Shown here piece by piece: positions 1-8,982 of a stretch of 64,000 bases of DNA. The stretch lies in the NCBI RefSeq assembly GCF_001662305.1, contig NZ_BDEP01000014.1:62001-126000 (forward strand), given 5' to 3'. The notes under the pieces are model-generated. The model made no database searches and had not been told where the DNA came from. It saw nothing but the letters and a program-made list of their open reading frames with translations. Made by a program: the position numbers and the translations under genes. Position 1 is the stretch's first letter. Every line of letters starts with the position of its first letter. The DNA comes from Halomonas caseinilytica. GTDB lineage: Bacteria > Pseudomonadota > Gammaproteobacteria > Pseudomonadales > Halomonadaceae.

Positions 1-226
1 CCTCGCCTTCGGTCAGCGTCCGGACCTTCAGCTCGGCCTCGTCGAGACGCCGCTGGGCATCACGGGTCAGGCGAACCCCCTGCTCGAAGGCCGTCAGCGA
101 CGCCTCCAGCGACAACTCACCGGATTCCAGTTGTTCCACCAGCGCTTCCAGCCGCTCGACAGTCGCCGCGAAATCCGCCGGCGCCGTCTCCTCGGTGTCC
201 TGTCGCTGCTTGTCCTGTCCCGCCAT
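1..226 (-). CDS. xseB: Exodeoxyribonuclease VII small subunit (partial, 3' end outside window)
   Basis: Seventy-five codons are visible, reading down from an ATG at 226. The product begins [13 protein letters not shown] and contains [20 protein letters not shown] and [19 protein letters not shown], the two-helix hairpin typical of XseB. The family is about 80 residues long, so only the last few codons are missing at the left edge. XseB associates with XseA to form exonuclease VII, which degrades single-stranded DNA to oligonucleotides in the cytoplasm. The gene is divergent from serA across a 267-nt spacer. In related genomes ispA and dxs follow xseB, but that part lies outside the window. 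Confidence 0.9.
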   Translation of the reverse strand, partial: MAGQDKQRQDTEETAPADFAATVERLEALVEQLESGELSLEASLTAFEQGVRLTRDAQRRLDEAELKVRTLTEGE

Positions 227-493
227 GGCTACCCTCGTCGGCCATCCCACCATGAGGGCGATAGTATACACCTTCCCCCCCGGGGGTCGTCTGCCCCGCC
301 CCTGGGCCGGCCATTGCATCATGCAGACCGCTCATGCAGACAACGCGGCATTTTCATCCGCAACGGACCTGGCTGTGGTAGGATATTGGCCCTCCTAGAG
401 CCTGTCGCGGCCAGGGCCAAGGGCGTCTGGCAAGCTCAGGCTTCACCTGCTCAACCGCATGCGGCGCGCACCAAAGAAGGGGTTGATTCGACC

Positions 494-1744
494 ATGGCCA
501 AAACGTCCCTGGACAAGAGCAAGATCAAGATCCTGCTGCTCGAGGGCGTCCACCAGAGCGCGGTGGACAATTTCCTGAATGCCGGGTACACCAACATCGA
601 ACACCTGTCGACCTCGCTGGACGAAGAAACGCTGATCGAGAAGATCCGCGATGTCCACTTCATCGGCATCCGTTCCCGTACCCAGCTCAACGAGCGCGTC
701 TTCGCCGCCGCCGAGAAGCTCGTGGCCGTGGGCTGTTTCTGCATCGGCACCAACCAGGTCGATCTCGATGCGGCCCTGGTGCGCGGCATCCCCGTCTTCA
801 ACGCGCCCTACTCCAACACCCGCTCGGTGGCCGAACTGGTGCTGGCCGAGGCCATCATGCTGCTGCGCGGTATCCCCGAGAAGAGCGCCAGCGCCCATCA
901 GGGAGGTTGGCTGAAGTCAGCCAAGAATTCCCATGAGGCCCGAGGCAAGACGCTGGGCATCATCGGCTATGGCAGCATCGGCGCCCAGTTGTCGGTACTG
1001 GCCGAGGCACTGGGCTTCGATGTCATCTACTACGACGTGGTGACCAAGCTCGGCATGGGCAATGCCCGGCAGGTGGGCAGCCTCGAGGAGCTGCTGGCCC
1101 GCGCCGACATCGTCAGCCTGCACGTGCCGGACCTGCCTTCCACGCGCTGGATGATCGGCGAGGAGCAGATCGGCCTGATGAAGCCGGGCAGCATCCTGAT
1201 CAATGCCTCCCGCGGCAGCGTGGTGGTGATCGAGGCGCTGGCCGAGGCCCTCCAGGCCGGCCGCCTCAACGGTGCGGCCATCGACGTCTTCCCGGTCGAG
1301 CCCAAGGGCAACAACGAAGAGTTCGTCAGCCCGCTGCGCGGCCTGAACAACGTCATCCTCACCCCGCACATCGGTGGCTCTACCCTGGAAGCCCAGGAAA
1401 ACATCGGCATCGAGGTCTCCGAGAAGCTGGTGACCTTCTCCGACAACGGCACCACCATCACCTCGGTGAACTTCCCCGAAGTGGCCCTGCCGGCTCATCC
1501 GGGCAAGCACCGCCTGCTGCACATCCACGAGAACGTGCCCGGCGTGATGTCCGAGATCAACCGGGTGCTCTCCGAGGACGACATCAACATCCTCGGCCAG
1601 TACCTGCAGACCAACGAGCGCATCGGCTACGTGGTCATCGATGTGGACAAGGAATATGGCCCCCGCGCCCTGGAAGCCTTGAGCAAGGTGTCGCACACCT
1701 TGCGCGTGAGGGTGCTCTACTCGGAAACCAGCTTCGAGGGTTGA
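494..1744 (+). CDS. serA: D-3-phosphoglycerate dehydrogenase
   Basis: 416 residues; catalyses NAD-dependent oxidation of 3-phosphoglycerate, the first step of serine synthesis. The open frame extends upstream to 131, but homology begins at MAKTSLDKSKIKILLLEG and an AAGAAGGGG-like ribosome site lies about 11 nt before the ATG at 494. Visible are the Rossmann motif GYGSIG, the catalytic Arg in NASRGS, the Glu in FPVEP and the His in TPHIGGST, followed by a C-terminal ACT domain (HENVPGVMSEINRVL) that binds serine for feedback inhibition in the E. coli-type enzyme. Length matches the E. coli type (about 410) rather than the long form. It stands alone, with xseB divergent upstream. Confidence 0.95.
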   Translation: MAKTSLDKSKIKILLLEGVHQSAVDNFLNAGYTNIEHLSTSLDEETLIEKIRDVHFIGIRSRTQLNERVFAAAEKLVAVGCFCIGTNQVDLDAALVRGIPVFNAPYSNTRSVAELVLAEAIMLLRGIPEKSASAHQGGWLKSAKNSHEARGKTLGIIGYGSIGAQLSVLAEALGFDVIYYDVVTKLGMGNARQVGSLEELLARADIVSLHVPDLPSTRWMIGEEQIGLMKPGSILINASRGSVVVIEALAEALQAGRLNGAAIDVFPVEPKGNNEEFVSPLRGLNNVILTPHIGGSTLEAQENIGIEVSEKLVTFSDNGTTITSVNFPEVALPAHPGKHRLLHIHENVPGVMSEINRVLSEDDINILGQYLQTNERIGYVVIDVDKEYGPRALEALSKVSHTLRVRVLYSETSFEG

Positions 1745-1888
1745 GCCGCTGCGAGCGCGGGTGCCTCTGCCGTCGCATCCGCCCGCTCAGCCTCCACCTT
1801 TCCGATCGGCCGGCGCCCTTCCGTGTTTCGCTACCGCGCCGAGCCGCACCTTTCCTCCCTTTCGTCCGCCACAGGCGGGCGAGCTGCC

Positions 1889-1920
1889 GGCCACTATCCT
1901 TGAGCTCGAGGATAGTGGCC
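1889..1920. repeat. Perfect 12-bp inverted repeat downstream of serA
   Basis: Arms GGCCACTATCCT (1889-1900) and AGGATAGTGGCC (1909-1920) are exact complements separated by 8 nt that contain a further GAGCTC palindrome. No T-tract follows, so it is not a canonical intrinsic terminator, although it lies 145 nt after the serA stop. It sits in the only gap over 300 nt in the window (1745-2145). The rest of that gap holds low-complexity GC-rich sequence with no convincing gene and, at its right end, a candidate operator region. Confidence 0.6.
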
Positions 1921-1993
1921 CGGTGCGCCGAACGACATTCCATGATCCCTCACTCTCCGGTATGACTTGACAGTCGCACGCAGGACTCGCATT

Positions 1994-2037
1994 TTGTACA
2001 CAATCACTACTCGTGATTGTTGAACCATGAGTACACA
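1994..2037. promoter_or_regulatory. Candidate operator region upstream of the purine deaminase gene
   Basis: An AT-rich patch in GC-rich surroundings, 109-152 nt before the deaminase ATG. It contains the near-palindrome TTGTACACAA (1994-2003), an exact 8-bp inverted repeat ACAATCAC/GTGATTGT with a 5-nt spacer (2000-2020), and a second GTACAC at 2031-2036. Overlapping palindromes of this kind are typical of regulator binding sites, but the regulator is unknown and no adjacent regulator gene is present. Confidence 0.35.
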
Positions 2038-2145
2038 CAAATACAAAGGCACCTGAACCAAGGCTCAGGTCGATCATGAGACTTGGGTAACCCTTTGCCA
2101 CTGGCAGGGGCCGCGTGAGCGCGGGACCCGAGGAGGACTCCACTG

Positions 2146-3501
2146 ATGACCTCGAACGAACCGACTCTCTGGATCCAGCATCCACTCGCCTGCAGCGAGA
2201 CCGGCGCCGCAGGCGGCGTGGTCGTCCAGGGCTCGCGCATCGTCGAAGCGATACCGGCGGGCGGCACCCCCGAGTGCCGAGTCGACGCCACCTTCGATGC
2301 CTCCCGCCATGTCCTATTACCGGGACTGGTCAACACCCATCATCATTTCTACCAGACCCTGACCCGGGCCTATTCCCCGGCGCTGAACAAGGAACTCTTC
2401 CCCTGGCTGACCAGCCTCTACGATGTCTGGGCCAACCTCGACGAGTCGCAAATGGCCCTGGCCAGCGAGCTGGCCATGGTCGAGTTGCTGATGTCCGGCT
2501 GCACCACGGTGGCCGATCACCATTACGTGTTCTCCGGTGCCCTGACCCGGGCCATCGACGTCCAGGTGGAAACCGCCCGCCGTCTCGGCGTGCGCGCAGC
2601 CCTGACCCGCGGCTCGATGAGCGTGGGTCGCGACGACGGCGGCCTGCCGCCGCAATCGGTGGTGCAGGACGAGACCACCATCCTCGACGAGAGCGCCCGG
2701 CTGATCGACGCCTATCATGAGCGTGGCGACGGCGCCATGATCACCCTGGCACTGGCACCCTGCTCACCCTTCTCGGTCAGTCGCGAGCTGATGCAGGAGA
2801 GCGCGCGACTGGCCGAAGCCCGCGACGTGCGCCTGCACACCCATCTGGCGGAGACCGAGGACGAGACGGCTTACTGTCAACGCCTGTTCGGCATGCGCCC
2901 GCTGGACTACCTGGAAGCGACCGGCTGGCTCGGCGATCGCACCTGGCTGGCCCATGGCATCCACTTCAACGACGATGAAGTGGCACGCCTCGGTGCCGCC
3001 GGCACCGGCATCGCCCACTGCCCCTCGTCGAACATGGTGCTCGGCTCCGGCATGTGCCGCACCCTGGACCTGGAAGCCGCCGGTTGTCCGGTGGGACTGG
3101 CCGTGGACGGCTCTGCCTCCAACGATCACTCCAATCTCGCCGAGGAAATGCGCCAGGCGCTGCTGCTTGGACGGCTACGCTATTCGCCGAGCCAGGTGAC
3201 CCATGACGATGTGATCCGCTGGGCCACCCGTGGCTCCGCAGGCTGCCTGGGACGTACCGACATCGGTGGCCTGGCGCCCGGCCAGCAGGCCGACCTGGCG
3301 TTGTTCTCGCTTGACGAGGCACGCTTTTCCGGTGCCGACCACCCGATCGCCGCCCTGCTGCTGTGCGGTGCCCATCGCGCGGACCGCGTGATGGTCGCCG
3401 GCCAGTGGCGGGTGACCGAGGGCCGGCCGGTGGGTGTCGATCTCGATGCCCTGCTGGCCCATCACGACGAAGCCGCCGCCGCCTTGCGACGCGCACTCTG
3501 A
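2146..3501 (+). CDS. Amidohydrolase, 8-oxoguanine deaminase / hydroxydechloroatrazine hydrolase family
   Basis: 451 residues of the cytosine/guanine-deaminase branch of the amidohydrolase superfamily. Metal and catalytic motifs are in order: the HHHF cluster after LLPGLVNTH near residue 65, HTHLAE, LAHGIH, HCPSSNM and the aspartate in VDGSASND. CPSSNM and DGSASND are shared with the Pseudomonas enzyme shown to deaminate 8-oxoguanine to urate, so that is the favoured substrate; guanine deaminase or a triazine-type hydrolase remain possible. An AGGAGG ribosome site at 2131-2136 supports the ATG at 2146. The next gene, 62 nt downstream, is a nucleobase permease, which supports a role in purine salvage or degradation. 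Confidence 0.8.
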   Translation: MTSNEPTLWIQHPLACSETGAAGGVVVQGSRIVEAIPAGGTPECRVDATFDASRHVLLPGLVNTHHHFYQTLTRAYSPALNKELFPWLTSLYDVWANLDESQMALASELAMVELLMSGCTTVADHHYVFSGALTRAIDVQVETARRLGVRAALTRGSMSVGRDDGGLPPQSVVQDETTILDESARLIDAYHERGDGAMITLALAPCSPFSVSRELMQESARLAEARDVRLHTHLAETEDETAYCQRLFGMRPLDYLEATGWLGDRTWLAHGIHFNDDEVARLGAAGTGIAHCPSSNMVLGSGMCRTLDLEAAGCPVGLAVDGSASNDHSNLAEEMRQALLLGRLRYSPSQVTHDDVIRWATRGSAGCLGRTDIGGLAPGQQADLALFSLDEARFSGADHPIAALLLCGAHRADRVMVAGQWRVTEGRPVGVDLDALLAHHDEAAAALRRAL

Positions 3502-3563
3502 AAGCGCGTCGTCGCGGGACGGCTCACCAACGGGTTTCCAACAACGACAACAGGAGATACCCA

Positions 3564-4910
3564 ATGTCGACACCCGATGCCGCCACCGAGGCTGATCAGC
3601 CGCGGGTACGCAGCACCCATGACGTCAATGCCATGCCGCCGCTGGCACGCGCTATCCCCTTGGGCATCCAGCACGTGCTGGCCATGTTCGTCAGCAACGT
3701 CACCGTCCCCATCATCATTGCCGGCGCCGCCGATCTCTCGGAGGCCCAGACCACTCTGATGATCCAGGCGGCCATGTTCGTGGCCGGGGTCGCCACCCTG
3801 GTGCAGTCGCTGGGGCTCGGCCCCATTGGCGCCCGCCTGCCTATCGTGATGGGTACCAGCTTCGGTTTCGTGCCGGTGCTGATTCCCATTGCCGTGGGCA
3901 TGGGCGTCCCCGCGGCGCTCGGCGCGGCGCTGTGTGGCGGGGTCGCCATGGCACTGGTGGGCCTGTTCCTGCCCTGGGTACGCTTCCTGTTCCCACCAGT
4001 GGTGACCGGCACCTTCGTGATCATGATCGGCACCCTGCTGATGCCGGTCGGCTTCGCCTATGCCGCTGGCGGCTTCGGTGCCGAAGACTTCGGGGCTCCC
4101 CATCACCTGCTGCTGGCCGCATTGGTTCTGGTAATCATCCTGGGCCTGCACCAGTTCGGTCGGGGCATCTGGTCCGAAACCGCGCCCTTGATCGGGCTGG
4201 TCATCGGGTTCGTCATTGCCGCCGCCTTGGGCTACGTGGACTTCGGCTCGGTCGCCCAGGCGGACTGGTTCTCGCTGCCGGTGCCCCTGGCCATCGGCAT
4301 CGAGTTCCACCTTGCCGCCATCGTGCCGGTAGTCCTGCTGGCGGTGGTCACCTGCGCCGAATCCATCGGCGACATCGTCGGTACCACCTCGGGCGGCATG
4401 GACCGCGAGCCGACCAAGAAGGAGCTCTCCGGCGGGGTGATGGCCGATGGCCTGGCCAGTGTCTTCGCCGCCATCTTCAACGCCTACCCGCAGATCAGCT
4501 TCAGCCAGAACGTCGGCATCGTCGCCCTGACCGGGGTCGTCAGCCGCTACGTGGTGGCCATCGGCGGGGGCTTCTTGATGCTGGCCGGCCTGCTGCCCAA
4601 GCTGGGTGGGCTGGTCTCGGGCATCCCGAATGCCGTGCTGGGCGGCACAGTGCTGATCATGTTCGGCATGATCGCCAGCGCCGGCATCAAGATGCTTTCC
4701 CATATCGACTTCAACAAGCGCAACATGGTGATCATCGGCATCTCGCTGTCGGCGGCCATCGGCCTGCCGGCTCAGGAGGGTATCTACGCCGGCTACAGCG
4801 AGAACGTACAAGCGATCATCGAGTCCGGCCTGATCCCCGGTGCGCTGTGCGCCATCGTGCTCAACCTCGTGCTGCCGCGCCAGGATCGCGTCTTCCGCGA
4901 CGACGTCTGA
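3564..4910 (+). CDS. NCS2-family purine (xanthine/uracil) permease
   Basis: 448 residues, about 12-14 hydrophobic segments, inner membrane. The protein shows the NCS2 pattern: an N-terminal LGIQHVLAMFVSNVTVP segment, the signature region with the acidic residue in VVTCAESIGDIVGTT, and NAYPQISFSQNVGIVALTGVVSRYV, which contains the QNxG helix typical of xanthine/uric acid carriers. The longer open frame begins at 3363, but AGGAG at 3553-3557 and homology favour the ATG at 3564. It probably forms an operon with the upstream deaminase and is followed by a clear terminator. Exact substrate cannot be read from sequence; xanthine, urate or a related purine is likely. Confidence 0.85.
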   Translation: MSTPDAATEADQPRVRSTHDVNAMPPLARAIPLGIQHVLAMFVSNVTVPIIIAGAADLSEAQTTLMIQAAMFVAGVATLVQSLGLGPIGARLPIVMGTSFGFVPVLIPIAVGMGVPAALGAALCGGVAMALVGLFLPWVRFLFPPVVTGTFVIMIGTLLMPVGFAYAAGGFGAEDFGAPHHLLLAALVLVIILGLHQFGRGIWSETAPLIGLVIGFVIAAALGYVDFGSVAQADWFSLPVPLAIGIEFHLAAIVPVVLLAVVTCAESIGDIVGTTSGGMDREPTKKELSGGVMADGLASVFAAIFNAYPQISFSQNVGIVALTGVVSRYVVAIGGGFLMLAGLLPKLGGLVSGIPNAVLGGTVLIMFGMIASAGIKMLSHIDFNKRNMVIIGISLSAAIGLPAQEGIYAGYSENVQAIIESGLIPGALCAIVLNLVLPRQDRVFRDDV

Positions 4911-4932
4911 GTGCACCTTTTCCCTCGATGCA

Positions 4933-4963
4933 ACGGGGCCTCGCGAATGCGAGACCCCGTTTT
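4933..4963 (+). terminator. Rho-independent terminator after the purine permease
   Basis: Arms ACGGGGCCTCGC (4933-4944) and GCGAGACCCCGT (4949-4960) pair with one mismatch around a GAAT tetraloop, followed by a short TTT run. It starts 23 nt after the permease stop and lies between convergent genes. Confidence 0.8.
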
Positions 4964-4990
4964 CGTCGGTCATGCCGACTGCCTGGCGCC

Positions 4991-6736
4991 TTATTTCGCT
5001 GGCGCCGCCTCGGGGTGGGTATTCTCCACATGATGCCGCTCGCCCACCGGGCGGATGAACAGGTTGGCGAAGAAGGCGATCACCAGCAGCGCCGCCATGG
5101 CATACATGGTGGTGTTGTAGAGGCTGGACGTCGGATCCATCGTCCCGGGCGGCGCGATCTCCATCAGTCGCGCGATGGTGACCGTGTTCGCCTCGACCAG
5201 CGACTCCAGCTGTGCCACCGGCGCCCCGAAGGCCTCCCGGAATGCCGCCGGATCCACCTTGGCGGCCAGCTCGGTGATGGCGTTGTGGCGCGACATGTCA
5301 CGCAGGAAGGTGATGGCGAAGGGGCCCAGGATACCGGCGGTCGACCAGGCCGTGAGAATGCGGCCATGGATGCCACCCACGTGCAGAGTGCCGAAGACAT
5401 CGGCCAGATAGGCCGGAATGGTCGCGAAGCCTCCCCCGTACATGGTGAAGATCACCATGGTCGCCGCATAGAATCCTGCCAGATAGATGACATGCGGATT
5501 GCTGCTGACGGCCGATGCCAGGAAGGGAATCGACATGTAGAGCAGCGTGCCCAGCACGAAGAAGCAATGGTAGGTGTTCTTGCGACCGATATAGTCCGAT
5601 GTCGAGGCCCAGAAAAAGCGCCCCACCATGTTGAAGACCGAAATCATGAGCACATAGGCCGAGGCGAACGACGCCGTGACGATGCCTGGCATCGTGGAGC
5701 CGAAGATCTCGGTCATCATGGTCTTGGCCACGCCGATGACACCGATCCCCGCGGTCACGTTGAAACACAGCATGATCCACATCTGCCAGAACTGTGGCGT
5801 CTTGAGGGACTGGTTGATGTGCACGTGGTTGCGGGTAATCATCACCTTGTCATCGCGCTCCTCGGGCGGCGTCCAGCCTTCCGGCTTCCAGTCGGCCGGC
5901 GGCACCCGATAGCTAAAGGAGGCCAGCATCATGATGACGAAGTAGACCACCCCCAGGGTGACGAAGGTCGCGGCGGCCCCGGTATCTCCCGTGCCCACCG
6001 CATAGACGCCGGCTTCGCCGCCACCCGGCAGTTCGGCAGCCTGGGCTGCCGAGGCGACGACCACCTCGACCTGACCATTGGCCGTCTCGGCGAAACGACG
6101 TCCTGCCTCGGTCATCAGTTCCAGCGCCTCCGCACTACCGAGGTAGGTCGGCGCCTCGGCAAAGGCGTTCAACAGATAGCCGATCAGCGGCGCACCGATC
6201 ATGGCACCACCGCCGAAGCCCATGATCGCCATGCCGGTCGCCATGCCTCGACGATCGGGGAACCAGCGGATCAGGGTCGAGACGGGCGAAACATAGGCCA
6301 GGCCCAGCCCGCAGCCGCCGATGACCCCATAGCCGAGATAGATCAGCCACAGCTGATGACTGACGATGCCCACGGAACCGACCAGGAAACCACCGCCCCA
6401 GCAGAAGGCGGAGACTACACCGACCATCCGCGGCCCGACCTCCTCGAGCCACTTGCCACCGAAGGCCGCGGCGAGCCCGAGAGTGAAGATGGCCACGGAA
6501 AAGATCCAGACGACGGCGGACAGATTCCAGTCACCGGCGGCCGGCGCCACCACGCCGAGCTGTCGCGTCAAGGCCGGATTGAAGACGGACCAGGCATACA
6601 CCGAGCCGATGCACAGGTGAATCGCGATGGAAGCCAGGGGCACCAGCCAGCGATTGAAACCAGGTTTGGCGACGATGTGCTCTTTCAGCAGGAAAGAGAA
6701 CATGCCGCGAGAGTTGGCGTTGCTCATTGTTGTCAT
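4991..6736 (-). CDS. MFS transporter, oxalate/formate antiporter (OFA) family
   Basis: 581 residues with about 12 membrane segments. The first helix (SIAIHLCIGSVYAWSVFNPAL), the WFPDRRGMATGMAIMGFGGGAMIGAP motif and the second-half counterpart containing GRFFWASTSDYIGRKN identify the OFA group of the major facilitator superfamily. A hydrophilic stretch around residues 215-290, rich in Ala, Gly and Glu, interrupts the fold and makes the protein longer than the roughly 420-residue antiporter. Two ATGs (6736 and 6727) are possible; GGGAG lies immediately before the first. Substrate is unknown; monocarboxylates are typical of the family. The two-component system encoded just upstream on the same strand is a likely regulator. 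Confidence 0.75.
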   Translation of the reverse strand: MTTMSNANSRGMFSFLLKEHIVAKPGFNRWLVPLASIAIHLCIGSVYAWSVFNPALTRQLGVVAPAAGDWNLSAVVWIFSVAIFTLGLAAAFGGKWLEEVGPRMVGVVSAFCWGGGFLVGSVGIVSHQLWLIYLGYGVIGGCGLGLAYVSPVSTLIRWFPDRRGMATGMAIMGFGGGAMIGAPLIGYLLNAFAEAPTYLGSAEALELMTEAGRRFAETANGQVEVVVASAAQAAELPGGGEAGVYAVGTGDTGAAATFVTLGVVYFVIMMLASFSYRVPPADWKPEGWTPPEERDDKVMITRNHVHINQSLKTPQFWQMWIMLCFNVTAGIGVIGVAKTMMTEIFGSTMPGIVTASFASAYVLMISVFNMVGRFFWASTSDYIGRKNTYHCFFVLGTLLYMSIPFLASAVSSNPHVIYLAGFYAATMVIFTMYGGGFATIPAYLADVFGTLHVGGIHGRILTAWSTAGILGPFAITFLRDMSRHNAITELAAKVDPAAFREAFGAPVAQLESLVEANTVTIARLMEIAPPGTMDPTSSLYNTTMYAMAALLVIAFFANLFIRPVGERHHVENTHPEAAPAK

Positions 6737-6971
6737 GTCTCCCGTGTTGACCGCGCATCCTCTTCGGAGGCGCTTTCAGGTCGTGATGCGACACGCTGTC
6801 ACACCCACGGAAGAATGGGTCTCCGGCCCATCGCCGTCAAACAAAACTCTTTATTATCAACTAGATAGAAAGACATCTTGTCGTCGACACCAGGCTCTCG
6901 ACGGCATTGCCGTGGTCGAATTGTCCTCGCCGCTCTACGCCATCGCGGCAGAACGGGACATTCTGACCCTT

Positions 6972-8981
6972 TCACTGGAAAGCCGGTATCCAGGCGGTGA
7001 ACCGGCTGCCGGCACCCTCCTCGCTGGTCGCCTCGATCCAGCCCCCGGCACGGGCCACGAGCGTCTGGCTGATCGACAGACCGAGTCCCGTCCCCTGGGC
7101 GCGCTTGGTGGTGAAGAAGGGATCGAAGATGCGCTTGAGCACCTCGGGCGCCATCCCTCGTCCGGTATCCGTGACGATGATCGCCACGCCCGCCATCCCT
7201 TCGGCCTCGCGATCCTCGGTCTCCAAGGTCAGGGTGCCGCCCTCGGGCATGGCATGGATGGCATTCACCACCAGGTTGATGATGACCTGCTGCAGCTCGG
7301 TGCGCTCCACCAGAATGGTCGCCGTGCTGCGGTCATCCCGCTTGAGGGTGACGTCGGCCTTGCTCGACAGGTGGCGCGTCAGTACCAGGCAATCATCGAT
7401 CACCTCGGCGGGCACCAAGCGATTGGCCGATCCCGAGAAGTCGCCGGGCCGAGCGAACTGCAACAGCTTGGTGACGATCGCCGAGATGCGATGCACCTGA
7501 TCGTCGATCAGATCGAACTCGGTGGCGACCTCATCGGCCCGCGCGCCGAGCGTCTGGCGGGCTACATCCAGATTACCCTGGATGACCGCCACGGGGTTGT
7601 TGATCTCATGGGCGACGCCGGCGGTGATCTCGCCGACCGCAGCGAGCTTCTCCGACATCACAAGCTGCTCGGTGGTGCGCTCCAGGCGTCGATTGGCTTC
7701 CTGGAGATCCCGAGTGCGCTCCGCGACCTTGTCGTTCAGTTCGCTTGCCCAGCCCCGCAGGCGACGATCCCGCTCCTGAACCTGATCAAGCAGATCATCG
7801 AGATGGCGGGCCACGCGGCTGATCTCGCCACGGCCGCCGCCCGTGCCGATGCGCGCCCCGAGATCCCCCGCCTCGACGCGACCGATGGTGTCGTTCATGC
7901 GCTCCAGAGGGCGAAAGATGCGCCGCGCCCAGCGCAGGAAGATCGGCACCGAGAGCACGGCGATCGCCAGGAAGATCGTCGCGATGAGCAACAAACTGTC
8001 GATGCGCGCCTCGCGAAACGGCGTCTCGAGGAAGCCGACATAGAGCATCCCGACGCGTTCGCCACGGCTATCGACGATGGGTTCGTAGGCGGAGATGTAC
8101 CAGTCGTTGACCACGAAGGCACGATCGAGCCAGACCTCGCCCCGCTCCAGCACCTGCGACCGAACCTCCGCCGAGACTCGGGTACCGAGCGCGCGTTCGC
8201 CTTCGAACAGTCGCACATTGGTCGAGACGCGGACGTCGTCGAGGAACAGGGTCGCCGTGCCCTGGCTGCCCTCGGGCAGGCTACGATCGCGATAGACCAG
8301 GCCATTGATCGTATCGATGAAATCGAGATTGCGATTGAGCAGCCGCCCTCCGACCAGGGCTGCGCGCTGACCGCCCGGCAACCGGACCGGTGCCGCCGCA
8401 TGCAGCACCATGCCGTCCTCGACCACGTCCCGGGAAGTAGGCTTCGCCGCACGGGTCGGCACGAGCGGTACTCTCGCCCGCTCGGCCAAGGCTGGCGACA
8501 AGGCCGCCAATTGCTCATGGTCGAAGACATCGACCGCACTGCGCGTGGCGCCATCGAGCGCCGCACGCACCACCGGCCAGTCGCAAGCCGACACGTCCGC
8601 CCCGACGGGCGTGTCGGATGGAATGATGCGCCCGCTGCGCGTGACCACGTAAAGGAAGTCGAACCCGAGCGCGCGGCGGCGCCGCTCGAGGAAGTCCGAC
8701 GCCGTGCCGGTGTCGGGCCGTGCCATGCCCTCGGCGAAGGCGACGGACGCCCCCAGCGCCTCGATGCGGTCCCCCGAGTTCTCGCGCAGTCGCGCCATGT
8801 ACTGGTGGGCAATGGTCAGGTCACCATTGACCTTCACCGTCAGCAGATCATCCACCTTGCCGGACCAGCGCCATACGGTCATGCCCAGCAACAGCGGCAA
8901 CAACACCAGCATCGGCAGCAGGGCAATGACCAGCAGCCGCACGCGCACCGAACGCGCCCAGGATGGCAGCCCCCGCTTCAT
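6972..8981 (-). CDS. Membrane sensor histidine kinase of an NtrB/DctB-like two-component system
   Basis: 669 residues. TM1 at about 16-38, a roughly 290-residue extracytoplasmic sensor that looks like a Cache domain, TM2 at about 329-349, HAMP (FRPLERMNDTIGRVEAGDLGARI), a coiled coil, then HisKA with phospho-acceptor His458 in GVAHEINNP, and a HATPase domain with N-box NLVVNAIHAM, G1 DTGRGM and G2 GTGLGLS. The open frame runs to 9104, but M42 (ATG at 8981) starts 1 nt after the regulator stop codon, as expected for translational coupling. The signal is probably a small molecule related to the adjacent transporter's substrate (inference). Confidence 0.85.
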   Translation of the reverse strand: MKRGLPSWARSVRVRLLVIALLPMLVLLPLLLGMTVWRWSGKVDDLLTVKVNGDLTIAHQYMARLRENSGDRIEALGASVAFAEGMARPDTGTASDFLERRRRALGFDFLYVVTRSGRIIPSDTPVGADVSACDWPVVRAALDGATRSAVDVFDHEQLAALSPALAERARVPLVPTRAAKPTSRDVVEDGMVLHAAAPVRLPGGQRAALVGGRLLNRNLDFIDTINGLVYRDRSLPEGSQGTATLFLDDVRVSTNVRLFEGERALGTRVSAEVRSQVLERGEVWLDRAFVVNDWYISAYEPIVDSRGERVGMLYVGFLETPFREARIDSLLLIATIFLAIAVLSVPIFLRWARRIFRPLERMNDTIGRVEAGDLGARIGTGGGRGEISRVARHLDDLLDQVQERDRRLRGWASELNDKVAERTRDLQEANRRLERTTEQLVMSEKLAAVGEITAGVAHEINNPVAVIQGNLDVARQTLGARADEVATEFDLIDDQVHRISAIVTKLLQFARPGDFSGSANRLVPAEVIDDCLVLTRHLSSKADVTLKRDDRSTATILVERTELQQVIINLVVNAIHAMPEGGTLTLETEDREAEGMAGVAIIVTDTGRGMAPEVLKRIFDPFFTTKRAQGTGLGLSISQTLVARAGGWIEATSEEGAGSRFTAWIPAFQ

Positions 8982-8982
8982 G

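Noticed and set aside
131..493. Long upstream extension of serA reading frame
   Set aside because: Overlaps xseB antisense, lacks homology, and the family start with ribosome site is at 494.
3932..6868. Very long plus-strand open frame
   Set aside because: It is the out-of-frame reading of the permease followed by the antisense of the MFS transporter; composition is Arg/His/Gly-rich as expected for a GC-rich shadow.
6737..6971. Search for a sigma54 promoter before the OFA transporter
   Set aside because: No GG-N10-GC element with acceptable flanks on the minus strand; only an AT-rich GATAAT without a good -35.
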